Source: Mycocentrospora acerina (Eukaryota > Ascomycota > Dothideomycetes > Pleosporales). From it: a DNA stretch of 64,000 nt. The DNA lies in NCBI GenBank assembly GCA_022701365.1, contig JAKUHH010000100.1:1-64000 (forward strand), written 5' to 3'. Of this stretch, positions 42,729-54,779 are shown piece after piece. The notes beneath the pieces are model-generated. The model was not told the origin of the DNA. It saw nothing but the letters and a program-made list of their open reading frames with translations, and made no database searches. The translations under genes and the position numbers were made by a program. The first letter of the stretch is position 1. The number at the start of each line of letters is the position of its first letter.

Positions 42729-43271
42729 TGTTAAGATCCTGTCCTGTACTTGATCTTAGTGGTCGATGACCTTCCGATACTAGTACTAAAGTAGAACGGG
42801 TTTAAGGTTGGTTCTCGGGGATAGAGTAGGTTCAGGGAAACAAGGTTGGTTCAATGCACGTGTTAAGATCCTGTTCTGTACTTGATCTTAGTGGTCAAAG
42901 ACCTTCTGATACTAGTACTAAAGTAGAACAGGTTTAAGGTTAGTTCTTAGGGATAGAGTAGGTTCAGGGAAACAAGGTTAGTTTAATGCACGTATTAATG
43001 ATACACTGTGATTAAGGGTAAGAAGCAATAAGTAGATTAATTAACAAGGTTAAACACAATGCTATAAGGGCAGTGTTCCTACTTGCTATATACTGTAGTG
43101 GATAGTGAGGGCAGTCGTGAGCTGCACGAGCTTGTCACGTAGGGTAGTCTGGATAGTCGTGAGCTGCACGAGCTATTACGTGACTTCCCTGGCTAAAAGG
43201 ATTCACCTAATCTTATTGGCCTATATTAATCCTGGCGCCTGATCTAACGCCTGGGGTGTCAAATCTTAACA
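42729..43271 (+). mobile_element. LTR subfamily B preceded by a partial tandem copy
   Basis: 42729-42860 repeats the first 132 bp of the LTR (TGTTAAGATCCTG...AATGCACG). A full 411-bp LTR follows from 42861 to 43271, ending CAAATCTTAACA. The same 411-bp form, in reverse, is at 61726-62136. No target duplication is visible around the composite. Confidence 0.75.
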
Positions 43272-46200
43272 CAGCGCTTTAAGCTCTTAAATTAGCAATG
43301 CTAGCTGCTCTAGGAGTTTAATTGCACTTAGATTAACAACAGAAAACTGTAAGAAATAGTGCACTACTTATTACTGCAGTGCAATTAGAGTTCTATGCTG
43401 TTCTTGCAAGTGCCTGTTAAGATTAACAATTCCTGTGCAGTGCTGTTTGCATACTAGTACACTGTATTCTGTAAGAAAGCTAAAGACAGTGTTGCAATTG
43501 TCTATAGAAACTTTCTTAGGCTAGTAATTATTGTCTGCGCAGCAAACAGTGTTGCTGCTTTGCTGCTTATCTTGCGCAATAAGCGCTTAGCTATCTTAGG
43601 CAGGGTTCTTTATCTTTGCAAAACCCTACCTAGATTGCAACCTAAAGTATTAATACCTGCTAAAATTCTAGTAGCTAATAGCGCTTATAATTCTGTGTAA
43701 GACTTATCTAGAAAACTATTATAGCTAATTAATAAATTGTAGGATGTTTAAGGGTTAATAAAGTAGATGTTTAGAGTTAGAATATTTTCTTTTAAAGTTT
43801 AAACCCCTACATAGGTAACACTAAGCCTAACATCCTGCCTTATATTAGGTAGGCAGATTAGTTTACAGAAAGCTAACAACACTAACTTTAGAAGATAACT
43901 ACATAGGGCCTATGTAACCTAATCTACGCTAAGGCTTAATTATTCTATCCTTAATAAAAGAAACTCTAATAATATTAAGGGCTAGATATTGTTACTGCTA
44001 TAAGATAGGGGCAAGCGTTAATTTGTAATTCAGTTTGCTGCTGCTAGTCTTTGCTCTTAAGAGCAACCTAACTCTACTCTATTAGCACAGTTTATAGATA
44101 TAATATTTAAGTTTATATAAGTTATTTTTGTGTCCTAATTGTTAGTTATATACGCCTTATGTACTATTTGTGTCTATACCTATAATTGCTGCATTAGCTT
44201 AGAACTCTTAATTCCTAATACAACTAACTTCTTGCATAACTAACTTAAAACTTCCTTGTCTCCTAGTAAGCTATATTCTTCTTTGCCCTCTTCTTCAATT
44301 GTAGTTAAAAGGTCTAGCGCGTATCTTATATTGCTACATTAAAACAGACTAATAACAGTCTTTTATGTAAGATAACTGTACTAGCACTGCATTAACAGTT
44401 GCAGCTGCTAGTGTCTGTTACTTAACTTGTTCTATTTGTTACAAAACTCTTAAGGAATGCTACATCTCTTACAACTGCCCTGCGCTTTAATCCCCTCTCT
44501 AAATATTGCTTTGCCTATTTAAAGGGAACGCTGCTTTGCTCTACTCTAGCTGCACTTACCTAAGGTGTAATTAATCTTTAAACTACTTAGTCTGCGCCTT
44601 GCGCAGAACCTACATCTACTAACCTACTACTTTAATGTGTTTTGCTAGCCTTGCAACTTATTATTATTATCTTAACCTTGCTTATACAGACACAGAAGGT
44701 CTTTAATCTTGCGCAGCTCCTTTGCTACTGCAGATACTAACCTTCTAAAATTAAATGCTAATGTTAGCAGTTTAAAGACAAACAGTAATCTTAAGATGCT
44801 ATTATTGCAGAAACTAACATGTCTTTTAAACTAGAAAGCTACTAGGTTTTACGCTATAAAATCTACATTATTTTTATTACACAGTTGCTCTAATAAGTAC
44901 TTTTTAAGAATTTAATTGTTATAAGCACAAAGTGCTGCAATTGTCTTTTTTTATAACAGATTTGTTTTAGCATTTGCTATTACTAAAGGGGGATCTCTTT
45001 AGAAGATTTGCCTAGTGCTGTTTTACCTTATTACAATCTGCTTTATCTAAATGTAGTCTAGCAATAACATCTCTGCATAAGAAATTAGTTATTAAGCATA
45101 GGCTACAAGCTCTAATGCTAGGCATAAGCTGTAGAAGCTTTAGGTCTTAGAGCTAATTAAAGATCTTTTAAGCCTTATTAGAGGCATCTTGTTGTCTGCA
45201 TTGTTCTAGGTTGTAGTCTAGTTCTAGCTCCCTAGTGCTTGCGTAACATAGCTAGCAACTAACGTTTCTCTACTGCACAAATGCTCCTTTAATACTATGT
45301 AAACAGTAGGGAGTATTAAAGTCTTTATTTGCTTCTGCTTCTTAGCTTTTTATATAAGCAGAGATTAGCTTCTTCTCTTTAAGCACACTATTACACTTAA
45401 GAGGACTTAGACAACTAAAGATAGGCACAGACTTAGACTAAAAGATTCTTAGGGCAGTCTTATAGAAGGCAGCTTTAGTTGCTGTAGCCTAAGGGCTGTT
45501 TCTAGTCTTGTGCTTGCTACATTAAAGCAATGTATAGTAGTCCTGCACAGATAGGTGTTCTACATGCTTTAGAGGGCTAGCAGTGCGTCGCCTTTTTAGA
45601 GGTCTACAGTCTATAGATAACTAAATCCCTTGCTTTTGTCTCTCTCCTGTATTAGAAGAGGCAGTAATGTTAGTATGCTGCAGCTTTAAGAATTTGTGCT
45701 ATTTATTTAATGCCTATTTGTAAACGCGCAAGAGTGCAGGCTAAAGACTATTAGAATAAGCACTGTCTAGTCTATACGTCGTCCCTCTTTGCAGAGGGCA
45801 ATGCCTACTTTGCTATACAAATAAAACATTAATATCTGCTTCTTTACTCTTGTTGTTATGTTAATTAAAGGGATTTGCTATTTATTTAACGTGCTTTTCT
45901 GTAATTGCAATTAAGAGCTGTTAATACACCTGCACCCCTACAGAGAACCTAAGCGTGCTAATAGTCTGTCTACAAAGTATTTTTAACAGAATAGATGTTT
46001 TAATAAGCTTGTTTAGTCTGACTAGAGAGGAAAACAAAAGCGTACTTTTAGTGTCTATATTGTAGCAGATTTAGTACAGCATGTAAGCAAAAGGCTAAAT
46101 AAACACTAGATAGTAGTACAGGATCTTGCTTAGCTCTTTTAGAAGGAACCTAACTACTTAAAACTCTTTGTTAGTTGTGCAGCAAGCCTTATAATGTTAA

Positions 46201-48242
46201 CTAATTAGAGCTATCTTGCTAGCGTAGACGCAAACTCTGCAAGACATTAAAGCTCTATTATAATGCTCTAAAGTAAAAAGCTTAGTTCCTCTTAGGGCTT
46301 GCCTGCTAACAAGGTAGACTAATAGGACTAAGAGGTGTGTCAAATTATTGTACTAATTAAGGTAGCAGCAGATTGCAACTAAATCCTAATTATTATCTGT
46401 CATAAGGCTGTTTACAGTCGCTAGGCATGCTCTTCTAGAAAGCTTAAGGTACGCTTCTCTTAGACTGTTAGCAGGATTAGCTACAAATAAGTAGCTAAGA
46501 GTAGTATTAGACAGCCTGTCGCAGATGCATGTTAGATTAGACTTAGGACACTACTTGTACATTATTTGTCTGCAGACAGCTGTTGCATAAGCAATTATAT
46601 TGTAGCTAATCTTTTAGAACTGATCTATAGACAAGTCTACTCTAGCCTAAGACACTATGTTAGCGTCCTAACTCTAGGTTACCTAGAAGGCTAGCCTATT
46701 AGATTAACTAATTGCTCGTCTATAATTACATAGGCTTAAAAACTTGTCTATTAGTACTTATAATCTAAGGCACATCTTAGCTCTGCGCGCTTTATTAAGT
46801 TGTTCTAACTAATTGTACTAGGGCTGCACTAGCTATCCTATATATTAGTGTGCAAAGCGAGGAAGAGTAGACTTAATAATAAGCAGTTAGCTACAGTAGA
46901 TTAACACTAACAACTTTAACATATAATTAGAAGGTCTCTTAAAAGTTAAACTATTAATTAAGCTTCTTAAGATACTACTAAAGAATATAAGAAGAGTAGA
47001 GGAAGAATTGCTATCTTTATATTCTTTAGTTACAAGGAAGTACCTAAAGCGCAGCATTAGATCTTCTAGTGCTGCTTTAAGCCTTAAGCTCTTCCCTCTT
47101 TCTGTTGTTATTGCAACCTTATCTACTATTAAGCTACTAATAGGCCTGTTATGCAGAGAGCTATTAAGACGCCTTGCTATAAGCCTTAGGTTACTAGACG
47201 CTTCTTTAAGCTTGCAATCTAATGTGTTAGCCTTAAACTTACTAAGATCTTGTTTAAGCTAGCTTCTAAGCAAATATTTGCTACTGTTAGAAATTGTAGA
47301 AGTGTTATTGCTGTATAGCTTATCCTTATCTAAAGCTTCTGCAACTTCCTGCATTGTTAAGGGGCATCTTACTATTATTCTCTAGTTATTAATCTTGTGT
47401 GCTTCCTCTGCAGGGTACAAAGACTACACATTATTATCCTACACTTAAGCAAAGGCTTAATATTTACTTTCTGTTAGGATTCTCTTTACTAGTTATTACC
47501 TTGCTTCCTTGCCTATCCTCTACAGACAGAAGCAAAAGCACACATATCTTTTTATTAGCCTTTAATAGCTGTAGGAAGTGCTCTTATGTCTAACTAACTT
47601 AAATAGAGCTTTGTATAGTTAATTAACAAACTAGCTGCGTAGCTAGCATTGCATTGATACGTCTGTATGTTAAACAGTGTCTGCACACTAGTTAAATACA
47701 CAACCTAGAGCAGCGACTATAAGCACTAGCGTCTGCTCATCTACCTTACAGCTGTAGAGATTAGTGCTGTTAGAGGTGTCTAGTAGCAGGCTATAATCTG
47801 CAACCTAAGGCATCTGTGCTAGTTTTACAAGGAATAATTAGTCTACATTAGCAAATATTTTAGCCTATCCTGTGCGCTGCATCTAGTTTGTATTAAGAGC
47901 TATGTTAGTGTTACTACTGTTAGTAGCAGATGCCTTATATTAAACTAACAGACAGTCCTGCTCTTTGCAATATAATGCCTCTAATTAAGAGAGTTGCAGC
48001 ACAGAGTCTTAGAGCAAGCTGTTGTTAAGAGCCTGCACAATTAAAGACTCTAGCTTCACAGTCTAGTATCTAGCTGCACTATGCTATCCCTAACTTTGCA
48101 GCAATAGACCGCTAACTACATAGTTATAGAGCTATATTAGTAATTTTTGCTTTACTCTATAGTTTTTAGACAAGTAGCAACTTAGTACTTTATAGCTAGT
48201 AGTTTTTAAAGAGCAGTGCCTGCAGGCAATGCTAGGCTGTAC
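43272..48242. repeat. RIP-like degenerate repeat block
   Basis: About 5 kb of AT-rich sequence with stop codons in all frames and only short chance ORFs. The minus strand shows coding traces continuing from the zinc-finger ORF at 48518 (next entry). I see no working gene. Confidence 0.5.
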
Positions 48243-48518
48243 TTAGAGATGCAGGTGTAGAGTAGATCTGTCTAAGCAGAGGCGCAAGGCTTCTAGCCCT
48301 AAGAACGTGTAAGGGCGCAACAGACGCCTTAGCTCTTTTGTAGTCAATTTAGGTACATTATGCTTCTTAGCAAGGTGGTTTGCAACAGCATTTAGAGAAT
48401 TGCTAAGAGAGTATTTGCAGGAACAGCAGATAATAACTAGCTCTAGCTTATTTATAAAAAGATCATGTCTTATAAGATATTCTCTAACATTTTTAAGACA
48501 GTAGTTTAAGTCAGGCAT
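47850..48518 (-). pseudogene. Degenerate zinc-finger ORF of a fungal repeat (DUF3505/RecQ-element-like)
   Basis: Reading downward from 48518, an open 91-codon segment has CCSCKYSLSNSLNAVANHL-AKKH, a C-x2-C...H-x3-H finger. After a stop come CRHCSLKTTSYKVLSCYL and, further on, NTN-stop-MQRTG-stop-AKIFANVD. This pattern recalls proteins of fungal repeats that carry a zinc-finger region before a RecQ-like helicase. The family assignment is from memory of motif style and is not firm. I could not find helicase motifs further along the block. Confidence 0.35.
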
Positions 48519-48729
48519 TGCTAATAACAGATGCTTGCATTAACAACAACGCAACAAAGGAAAAGGCCTAAAGAACAGGCTAGTTCTGTAGACTAAACAA
48601 CACAAAGGACTAGATAGAGGTAATAGAAGAGTTAATCATGCGACAAAAGGAAGAAGGTTGTAGTGTTCGTAGGGTTAGCTCAAGCAGCGATCACAATTTC
48701 CTAAAAGGGTTTAGTTTTAGAATAGGGGG

Positions 48730-48881
48730 TGTTCTGTGTCGCCATACCTGAGTAGGCTTATAACTATGAGTAAACAATCAGGAGGAACTTGGTGCATGAT
48801 TAGGAGTATAGGACTCGGAGACTTTATAGGAACTGAGTGCTCACGTGCTTGCACACGTGCCTGCACACGTGCAGGCTGACA
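48730..48881. repeat. Second copy of the LTR-like GCACGTGC repeat
   Basis: 152 bp, from TGTTCTGTGTCGCC to GCAGGCTGACA. Read in reverse it matches 12247-12406 through the GTGCAGGCACGTG units, CTCCGAGTCCTA and CCTCCTGATTG. It marks the edge of the transposon block beside the MFS gene. Confidence 0.5.
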
Positions 48882-48986
48882 TATATCTATAGTATTTATA
48901 ACAGTCGGAGATCTTTACGAATATTACCATCTACTCTCCTAATATTAGGTATAGATAATACCTATAGAGATATACGTGTAGTAGGC

Positions 48987-50727
48987 TTACAGCCTCCAAA
49001 TAAGATACGCAGATATCAAAGACATGCAAACGCTTATAGAGAAAACCCGTAAAAGGTCGCCGAGAGAATCTGAGATCTTGATAGCTTTCAGGATCTCAAA
49101 CAAGAGACTCGACGCTCCCGTGGCCAGTATCTGCGGAAAGGCTATAAAGATGTTATGTGCGCCAAGCAGTGCGCCGGTACAAGATTCCATACCAGCTAAC
49201 GTCCTGCTTTCCTCAATTACGATGACTTCGTCATTGGCCAGGACGAAGGGAACCCACTGGGTCACACACCAACATATTCCCGTTAGAGCAACGGATAATA
49301 TTGTGAGAAGACGAGACTCGTAGAACAAGGTAGAAACCAGGGCCGCAAACAGCATCTGAGAAGTAAACCATAGTGCCTGGAGGACTTTGAGTTCTGAATC
49401 TGCGTGACCATAATTGAAGAAATGCCTCAGCTTTCCCTTAGTGGAAGACGCCCTGCTCGTTAGTACGGGCAAGATGAATGCCATTAATAGTGCAACACAG
49501 GATTGGCTGAACAGAGCTGACGCACCACCAGCTGCTTCACATGTTCTTCCCGCGTTCGGCATTCTGCTTGGAGGCGTGAGGGGGCAGTCTATAATTACTT
49601 TTAGCATGAAAACCCCAAATTTCGATAATACAGTGCTCACTCATAGTAATTATGAAACTAAGCCAATTAGTATGCTATCTTGTTTCAAGAAATGTGGAAA
49701 TAACATGCCTTGTAATCTGTACGAGAAGAGGAAACCAAGCGAACCACGAGAAGAACTGGGCTAAGTATATGCGTCGCAACCTAGAAGAGAGAAGTTTCCA
49801 TGTAGCTCTTGCATCTGCACTTGCTGCCTCTCCTTTGGTTGCAAGATTAGTCTTTGGGGATTCTGCCACCGTGCAGCAGGTGACGACCAAGGAGGCTATG
49901 ATGACGATGATGCTCAAAACCACCAAAGCCTGTACTTGGGTAGAAGCAACTGGAAACCTACCTGCCAAATCGGTCGCAGCTGCCAGATAGGATATCATAC
50001 TCGCAACGTGGTTGACCCGGCTTGCCCAGGCATTCGCCTCCGTCTGCTGGCTTGCGTGGCACTTATCGACGACTAGCGCACGCAACCCCGATTGTACTGG
50101 TTGAACAGAGACATTGAGCACGAAGAAGAAGAACACAGCGAGCGAAGCAGCCGCTGGAGCCGGTTTCTGCGGCTGGCTGCGCCCAGGAAATAACATGGCC
50201 AACTCGGGGCTCCAACCATAGCCAAGTAGAGCGATGACGAGCCCCACACCGCCAAGCGATATGAAGGGTTTGCGTCTGCGGAATTTATCGCTCCATCTGC
50301 CGAACAAGGGCTGCAGAAAGGCACCGCACGCTGGAGGGACGAACCAGATCAGAGTAGAAACAGACTTCGTGATTCCTAGAGACTCAAAGTAGGACTCGGG
50401 GTCACCATCAGCATGTTTCCTCCAAAACACGGTCAGGAGAGTGAACACACAATGCCAGTTGAGAACTGTATGGAGAAGGCAACTTGGACCCTAAGTCACA
50501 CCAACAAATATTAACTACCATATCATGAATTCGTTTACAGAAGCTTACCCCGCCGTGCCGAGAACTAGACAAATGATATAGCATCGGCTGCGATATCCTG
50601 GCTTGTCTTGCAGGCTGATGGCATTGTTGAGGAAAGCGTCGGATTCGGATGATGAAGCGGGCTGCAGTTCGATGATTAACATGTCTGTGAGGCGCTGATG
50701 CCGAGAGGCGGGCGTAAGATGTTCCAT
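48987..50727 (-). CDS. MFS sugar/H+ symporter-like transporter (GPH/SUT type)
   Basis: Membrane protein resembling fungal sucrose/alpha-glucoside proton symporters. Exon 1 50549-50727 and exon 2 50451-50490 (VQVAFSIQFSTGI) join to exon 3 from 50394 (SYFESLGITKS), restoring the usual first-helix text. The loop GRWSDKFRRRKPFI is the MFS/GPH signature, and QFFSWFAWFPLLVQIT is a typical GPH helix. The last part (about 49567-48987) supplies the final six helices. The junction near 49567-49712 is unresolved: a GC-AG intron would fit, otherwise a frameshift is present. The start is the first ATG of the frame. It may be a passenger gene or a cluster transporter. Confidence 0.65.
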
Positions 50728-51455
50728 GACTATATTTACTATGTCAGTCACTCCAGACGTATAGTATTCGATTGAGTAACCAGAAAGTTTTACGAGCCAG
50801 AGTCAGTTTCACGAAGACTTTGTTATGCAGTGTGGTGTGCCAAAATTAACTAGCACATTTTCGGACGACAAACAGGTTGTTCGAGACAAACTGGCATGTT
50901 CAGATAGTGTGGATCTTGAACGAGTTTCGGAACTATCTTGGAAGTAACGTAGACTACTTTCTCCATTCTTTTGTGCGTTTCAACATTCATCAGCCACCTT
51001 TTCTTATTCATACTGCATGGTATAGTGAGTTAAGTGTGACAGGCAATATAAATGAGCGATTATGCCCTGTGAAGCCTACGTAGACTGGCTTCTGCGTGTC
51101 ACGTCTTGTAGACTCATCTCTTCAAGATAGGAAAATTTCTTCTGCCTATTTTGGTTGCCACAATCATCCTCGCGCAGGTGCAAAGTGCCGAGAACTTCGC
51201 AAGCCCATCGACTGGGGAGAGGGGATATCCGCAAGGTAAATGCTACATGCTAGGCACCTATCTACTCTACCGAATTGCCGAACTACCGGATACTCGCTTT
51301 TAGCAATTCTCCACGATTCCGAACAAAATTTGAATAAATTGGCAGGACTAGCAATGTTAAATTCCAAAAAGAATCACACAGTTCCTATTTAAATTAATTA
51401 CAAGCGTTTTACAAATCACTCCTTCTTATTGTCTTAGTCGTTGAAAGCACCTCTC
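50728..51455. promoter_or_regulatory. Divergent MFS / UstYa C promoter
   Basis: 728 bp between divergent starts, with no gene. ATTGCCGA lies at 51274-51281, inside ACCGAATTGCCGAACTACCGG, which has three CCG triplets in a row. Confidence 0.4.
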
Positions 51456-52539
51456 ATGGCTCCGTTTTCGCCATTTAAGAAGACCAAGACAGAGTATGCG
51501 GCGCTAGGGGCACGCTCGTCTACGGAATTGGAGGACGTAGCAGAGAAAGAAGCCATCTCTAGATATAATAAGCCTTCTTACGAGAGAAAGTACCGCCGAC
51601 TTAGAATCATCACCATCTTCTTGGTACTTACACTCGTTTTAATGATTCCTTACACTACATATGTGGGCATGCACATGCATGCTCATTCTCAGTCACAACC
51701 TCTGGACAAAGAGATCCCACATGATGATCATGGCCTACATGGTGCTGACGTCGCTTTGGGAGTTGATCCATTTGGATGGATACCGGCCGGTGAGTTAGCG
51801 GCATCAGTCGCGCATGGAAGGCACCTTCTGTATAACTAACTTGAAAAAGACTTGGGCCAACCTCTAAAATGGGTCATGTTTGGTGGCAAGGACGATCCCT
51901 ACTACGTTAAGGAAGATATTTTCGACAGCCTAAAGGCAACGGAAGATACAGTGCTGAAGTTGCTTGAACTTGATAACCGTAAGTCCTTAAAAGACTTTAA
52001 ACTTTTCTTTCTAAGATCGACACCTAACTTGCAATAACTTAAGCCGCGATCAAAACAAACGGAATAAATACAACGTATCTTAACGCCGACGGCCATGTGC
52101 GTGACCTCCGCGTCACCACTGTTTATCAGGGCCAACACAAGATGCCGGTCTACTTTTTACGCGCCTTCCACCAAATGCACTGCATAGTACGTATCAAGCT
52201 TTCAGGCATGTATTGCAAGCAGAAATCCATTCCAGCTAACCGTTGTTCCTCACACTACGATAGTCAGTTATTACAGACGGTTACGGTAAAGCCCTGCATG
52301 GGCGCTCGGCAGATGCACGATGGGGGCCTGAACACTTCGCACACTGTGTAAATGTGTTGCGAGAAGCAGTTTCGTGCTTTGCAGACGCACAGGTAGCCTC
52401 ATTCATACATCCTGGCGATCCTCATATCTCCATCAACCAGCAGGCTCGCTGCCGCGATTACAAAGCGCTACGTGAATGGGCGGATGATGCGGTGAGAACG
52501 CCTAAATATGAGAACTATGTTCACGAGGACCCCGAGTAA
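51456..52539 (+). CDS. UstYa-like (DUF3328) oxidase C
   Basis: Four exons (51456-51789, 51850-51978, 52044-52186, 52264-52539), all GT-AG and in phase, encode 293 aa. A cytosolic tail of about 50 residues precedes one membrane helix (about 51-70) and a luminal domain. Both family motifs are intact: HQMHC at 197-201 and HFAHC at 226-230, the latter within the usual context before CVNVLREA. The end CRDYKALREWA...TPKYENY is typical of the family. UstYa-type proteins cyclise, hydroxylate or halogenate peptide products. This is the most canonical of the three copies here. Confidence 0.9.
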
Positions 52540-53076
52540 CTGTGGCTTGATCAACATTTGTACCTATGCTTTCAGGTATCGAGAAGCTCCGGACGGTCAA
52601 TTGGCAAGTATCCTTTTGTCATTATTATCGCGCAGGACGTTAGGTTGATGTCTGTGCCAAAGAGATTGAAACGAAAACTTTTGTATTTTACCTTCTTCAC
52701 CACAGGTTCAGGGGATGGTCTAGCGTAAACATAAACATTCGGGAAATTCTGCACAAGAGGATACATTACATGCGAAATTGAAACTATTGGACAACAACAG
52801 CTTTATAAAGTACATGATCATGAAATAGTGTCCCCTAAAAAAGGGCAGGGTAGTTATGATGCCCTTTTGATTGAGCGGATTCATCATGTTCACTTCAGCT
52901 TTCTTCCCGCTTATAATATTGCCCAGAAGGTTTATTGAAAACTAACGACGGTGGAAAGAAATAGAGATCCTCTTTTATTACCTCATGCCATGGCGACTGC
53001 GAAAAGCTGCCATTGTGGCGAGATAGGGCTAATGAATATACCATTTTCACTTTAGCATGCAGGAGCATGAACATTA
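52540..53076. other. Intergenic sequence, no gene seen
   Basis: 3' flank of UstYa C. Only short chance ORFs and no recognisable repeat until the MITE. Confidence 0.5.
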
Positions 53077-53511
53077 ACGTGTTTTATAAGCGAGCGAGCA
53101 TTACAAGCAAGTGAGCCACCCTAAAACACACCAAAAACAACGCTATTTTAAGGCTGAATAACTATCAGAACTCAAGAGTTAGTAATGTAAGATTAAAAAA
53201 AATCATCAATAAGTTAGTATTTATTAATATTGTGTGTTTCTACCTAATTAATTACAACTTTTAGACAGTAGTTTAAGCATTAGTTTAAAATTCAGTATTC
53301 CTTCTATAAGTAAAAGTTCAATCCTGTTGTATATGTTGTACATACTTCTAATCTGTACAGAGTAAATAAAATAATTACAAGAGTTTACTGTTGTATTTTA
53401 ACCGCAATACGTATAGAAATGCACTTGTTGTTGTACTTAGAAAATCCTCGTTTTTAGTGTTTTTTAGGGTGTCTTACTTGCCTGTAATGCTCACTCGCTT
53501 ATAAAACACGT
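53077..53511. mobile_element. Fot1/pogo-type MITE, 435 bp
   Basis: Inverted ends ACGTGTTTTATAAGCGAG...CTCGCTTATAAAACACGT continue inward (AGCATTACA, CACCCTAAAACACACC). TA flanks both sides (53075-53076 and 53512-53513). The interior is AT-rich and non-coding. The outer 10 bp are the same as in the MITE at 3366. Confidence 0.85.
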
Positions 53512-53621
53512 TATTATGTATTTAAACATGAGAATGTCTGTCCTAGAGGAAAAAAAGTCTACCCCAGCTATCATACTAAACTATCAATACTCAGCTTACA
53601 AGCAGGAATTTTTTATATCTA

Positions 53622-54779
53622 CTATTTCGTGATGCAATCCTGTCCAGCTGAAGACAACATGTACACCAACTTTTTCCCACTGACCTCGCCGCGCATAAGC
53701 TCGTCCAGACCTTCCAATACAGCCTTAAGTCCGCCATCTCTAACATCAGGGGGATGCACTTTCAATTTTCCTTCAGCTAAGAGCTTCTCACTAGTCTGCC
53801 AGAACCTTTTGCCAAACTTGTAGTCCTCGTCGCTGGCAGGGAAGTCCTCGGGACCCAGTCCAGGCTTGACAAAAGATCTTCCAAAGATGGTATGAGCCAC
53901 TGTGACATTTACCTGAACGTCTTGGCGCGGAAATGCACAGTATAGAACGGCGCTGTACATGGGAGTCTTCGTTGCCACGTGTTCAGAGAGCGCGTCGGCG
54001 CAGATGCGTGCCGATGCGTCAGTGGAGATGCAGTCGAAGGCGTAGTATAGTTTGTTGTCCGTATATCTACGTATACGTTTACCGACAGTGGGTGAGTTGT
54101 AGTCGAATACTGCCTTGGCACCTAGTGACTCGACCATGCCATAATTTCGCGGGGAGCATGTTGCTATGACGTCGAGGCCAGACCTAAATACACCCTGTGT
54201 TAGCTGTAAATGATCTGTTATGAAGGGAAGATCCTGATATTGAGGGGTTTGGGGGATGGGGACTCACATTTTAGCAAATTGGATGGCTAGTGTACCGGTT
54301 GCAGTGCTTCCACCATATACGAGCAGGGGCAGGCGCTCGTGGCCTGGCTCATTCGGGAGTGGCACGCAAAGGGACTGATATAGACCTTGGCAAACCGTTG
54401 ATATGCCAACACCCAATGTTGCGGCCTCAGTGAAGCTCACGCTATCTGGAATCTTGAGCATAATCCCTTCCTTCGCCAAGACATAGTCAGCGAAGGACCC
54501 GTCTTCATGATTACTGACATTTCCTCCGTGCGTCCATCCAGCCACGCGGTCGCCAGGTCTGAGTGTCGAGACATTTGCACCCACTTTCCGTACTATACCA
54601 GCGAAGTCAGATCCAGCGGTGCAACCCTCGGTTTTAGGGACAAAACGGACGTGTTTCCAGTCCACGGGGTTCAGTGCGACAGCAACGGTTTTGACGATAA
54701 CGCAATCTGGACGAAGCCGTGGAAGCGGCACGTCCATAACGGCCGCCGTAGCGTCTGGTTGGATCTTTATAGCCTTCAT
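53622..54779 (-). CDS. trans-acting enoyl reductase (LovC-like, MDR family)
   Basis: Two exons, 54268-54779 and 53622-54183, separated by a GTGAGT...TTTAG intron, give 357 aa, the normal size for this family. It belongs to the zinc-independent medium-chain reductases that reduce enoyl intermediates on PKSs lacking ER, using NADPH. Features include ALNPVDWKHV near the N-terminus, GSDFAGIV, the cofactor segment VYGGSTATGTLAIQFAK and the C-terminal GGLKAVLEGLDELMRGEVSG. The start is the ATG at 54779; the frame extends upstream only from a TTG. The partner is almost certainly the ER-less PKS at 12508-19959, 34 kb away (inference). Confidence 0.9.

Noticed and set aside
47008..47593. Leu/Ser-rich plus-strand ORFs in the repeat block.
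   Set aside because: Low-complexity reading of mutated repeat sequence with no motif or coding context.
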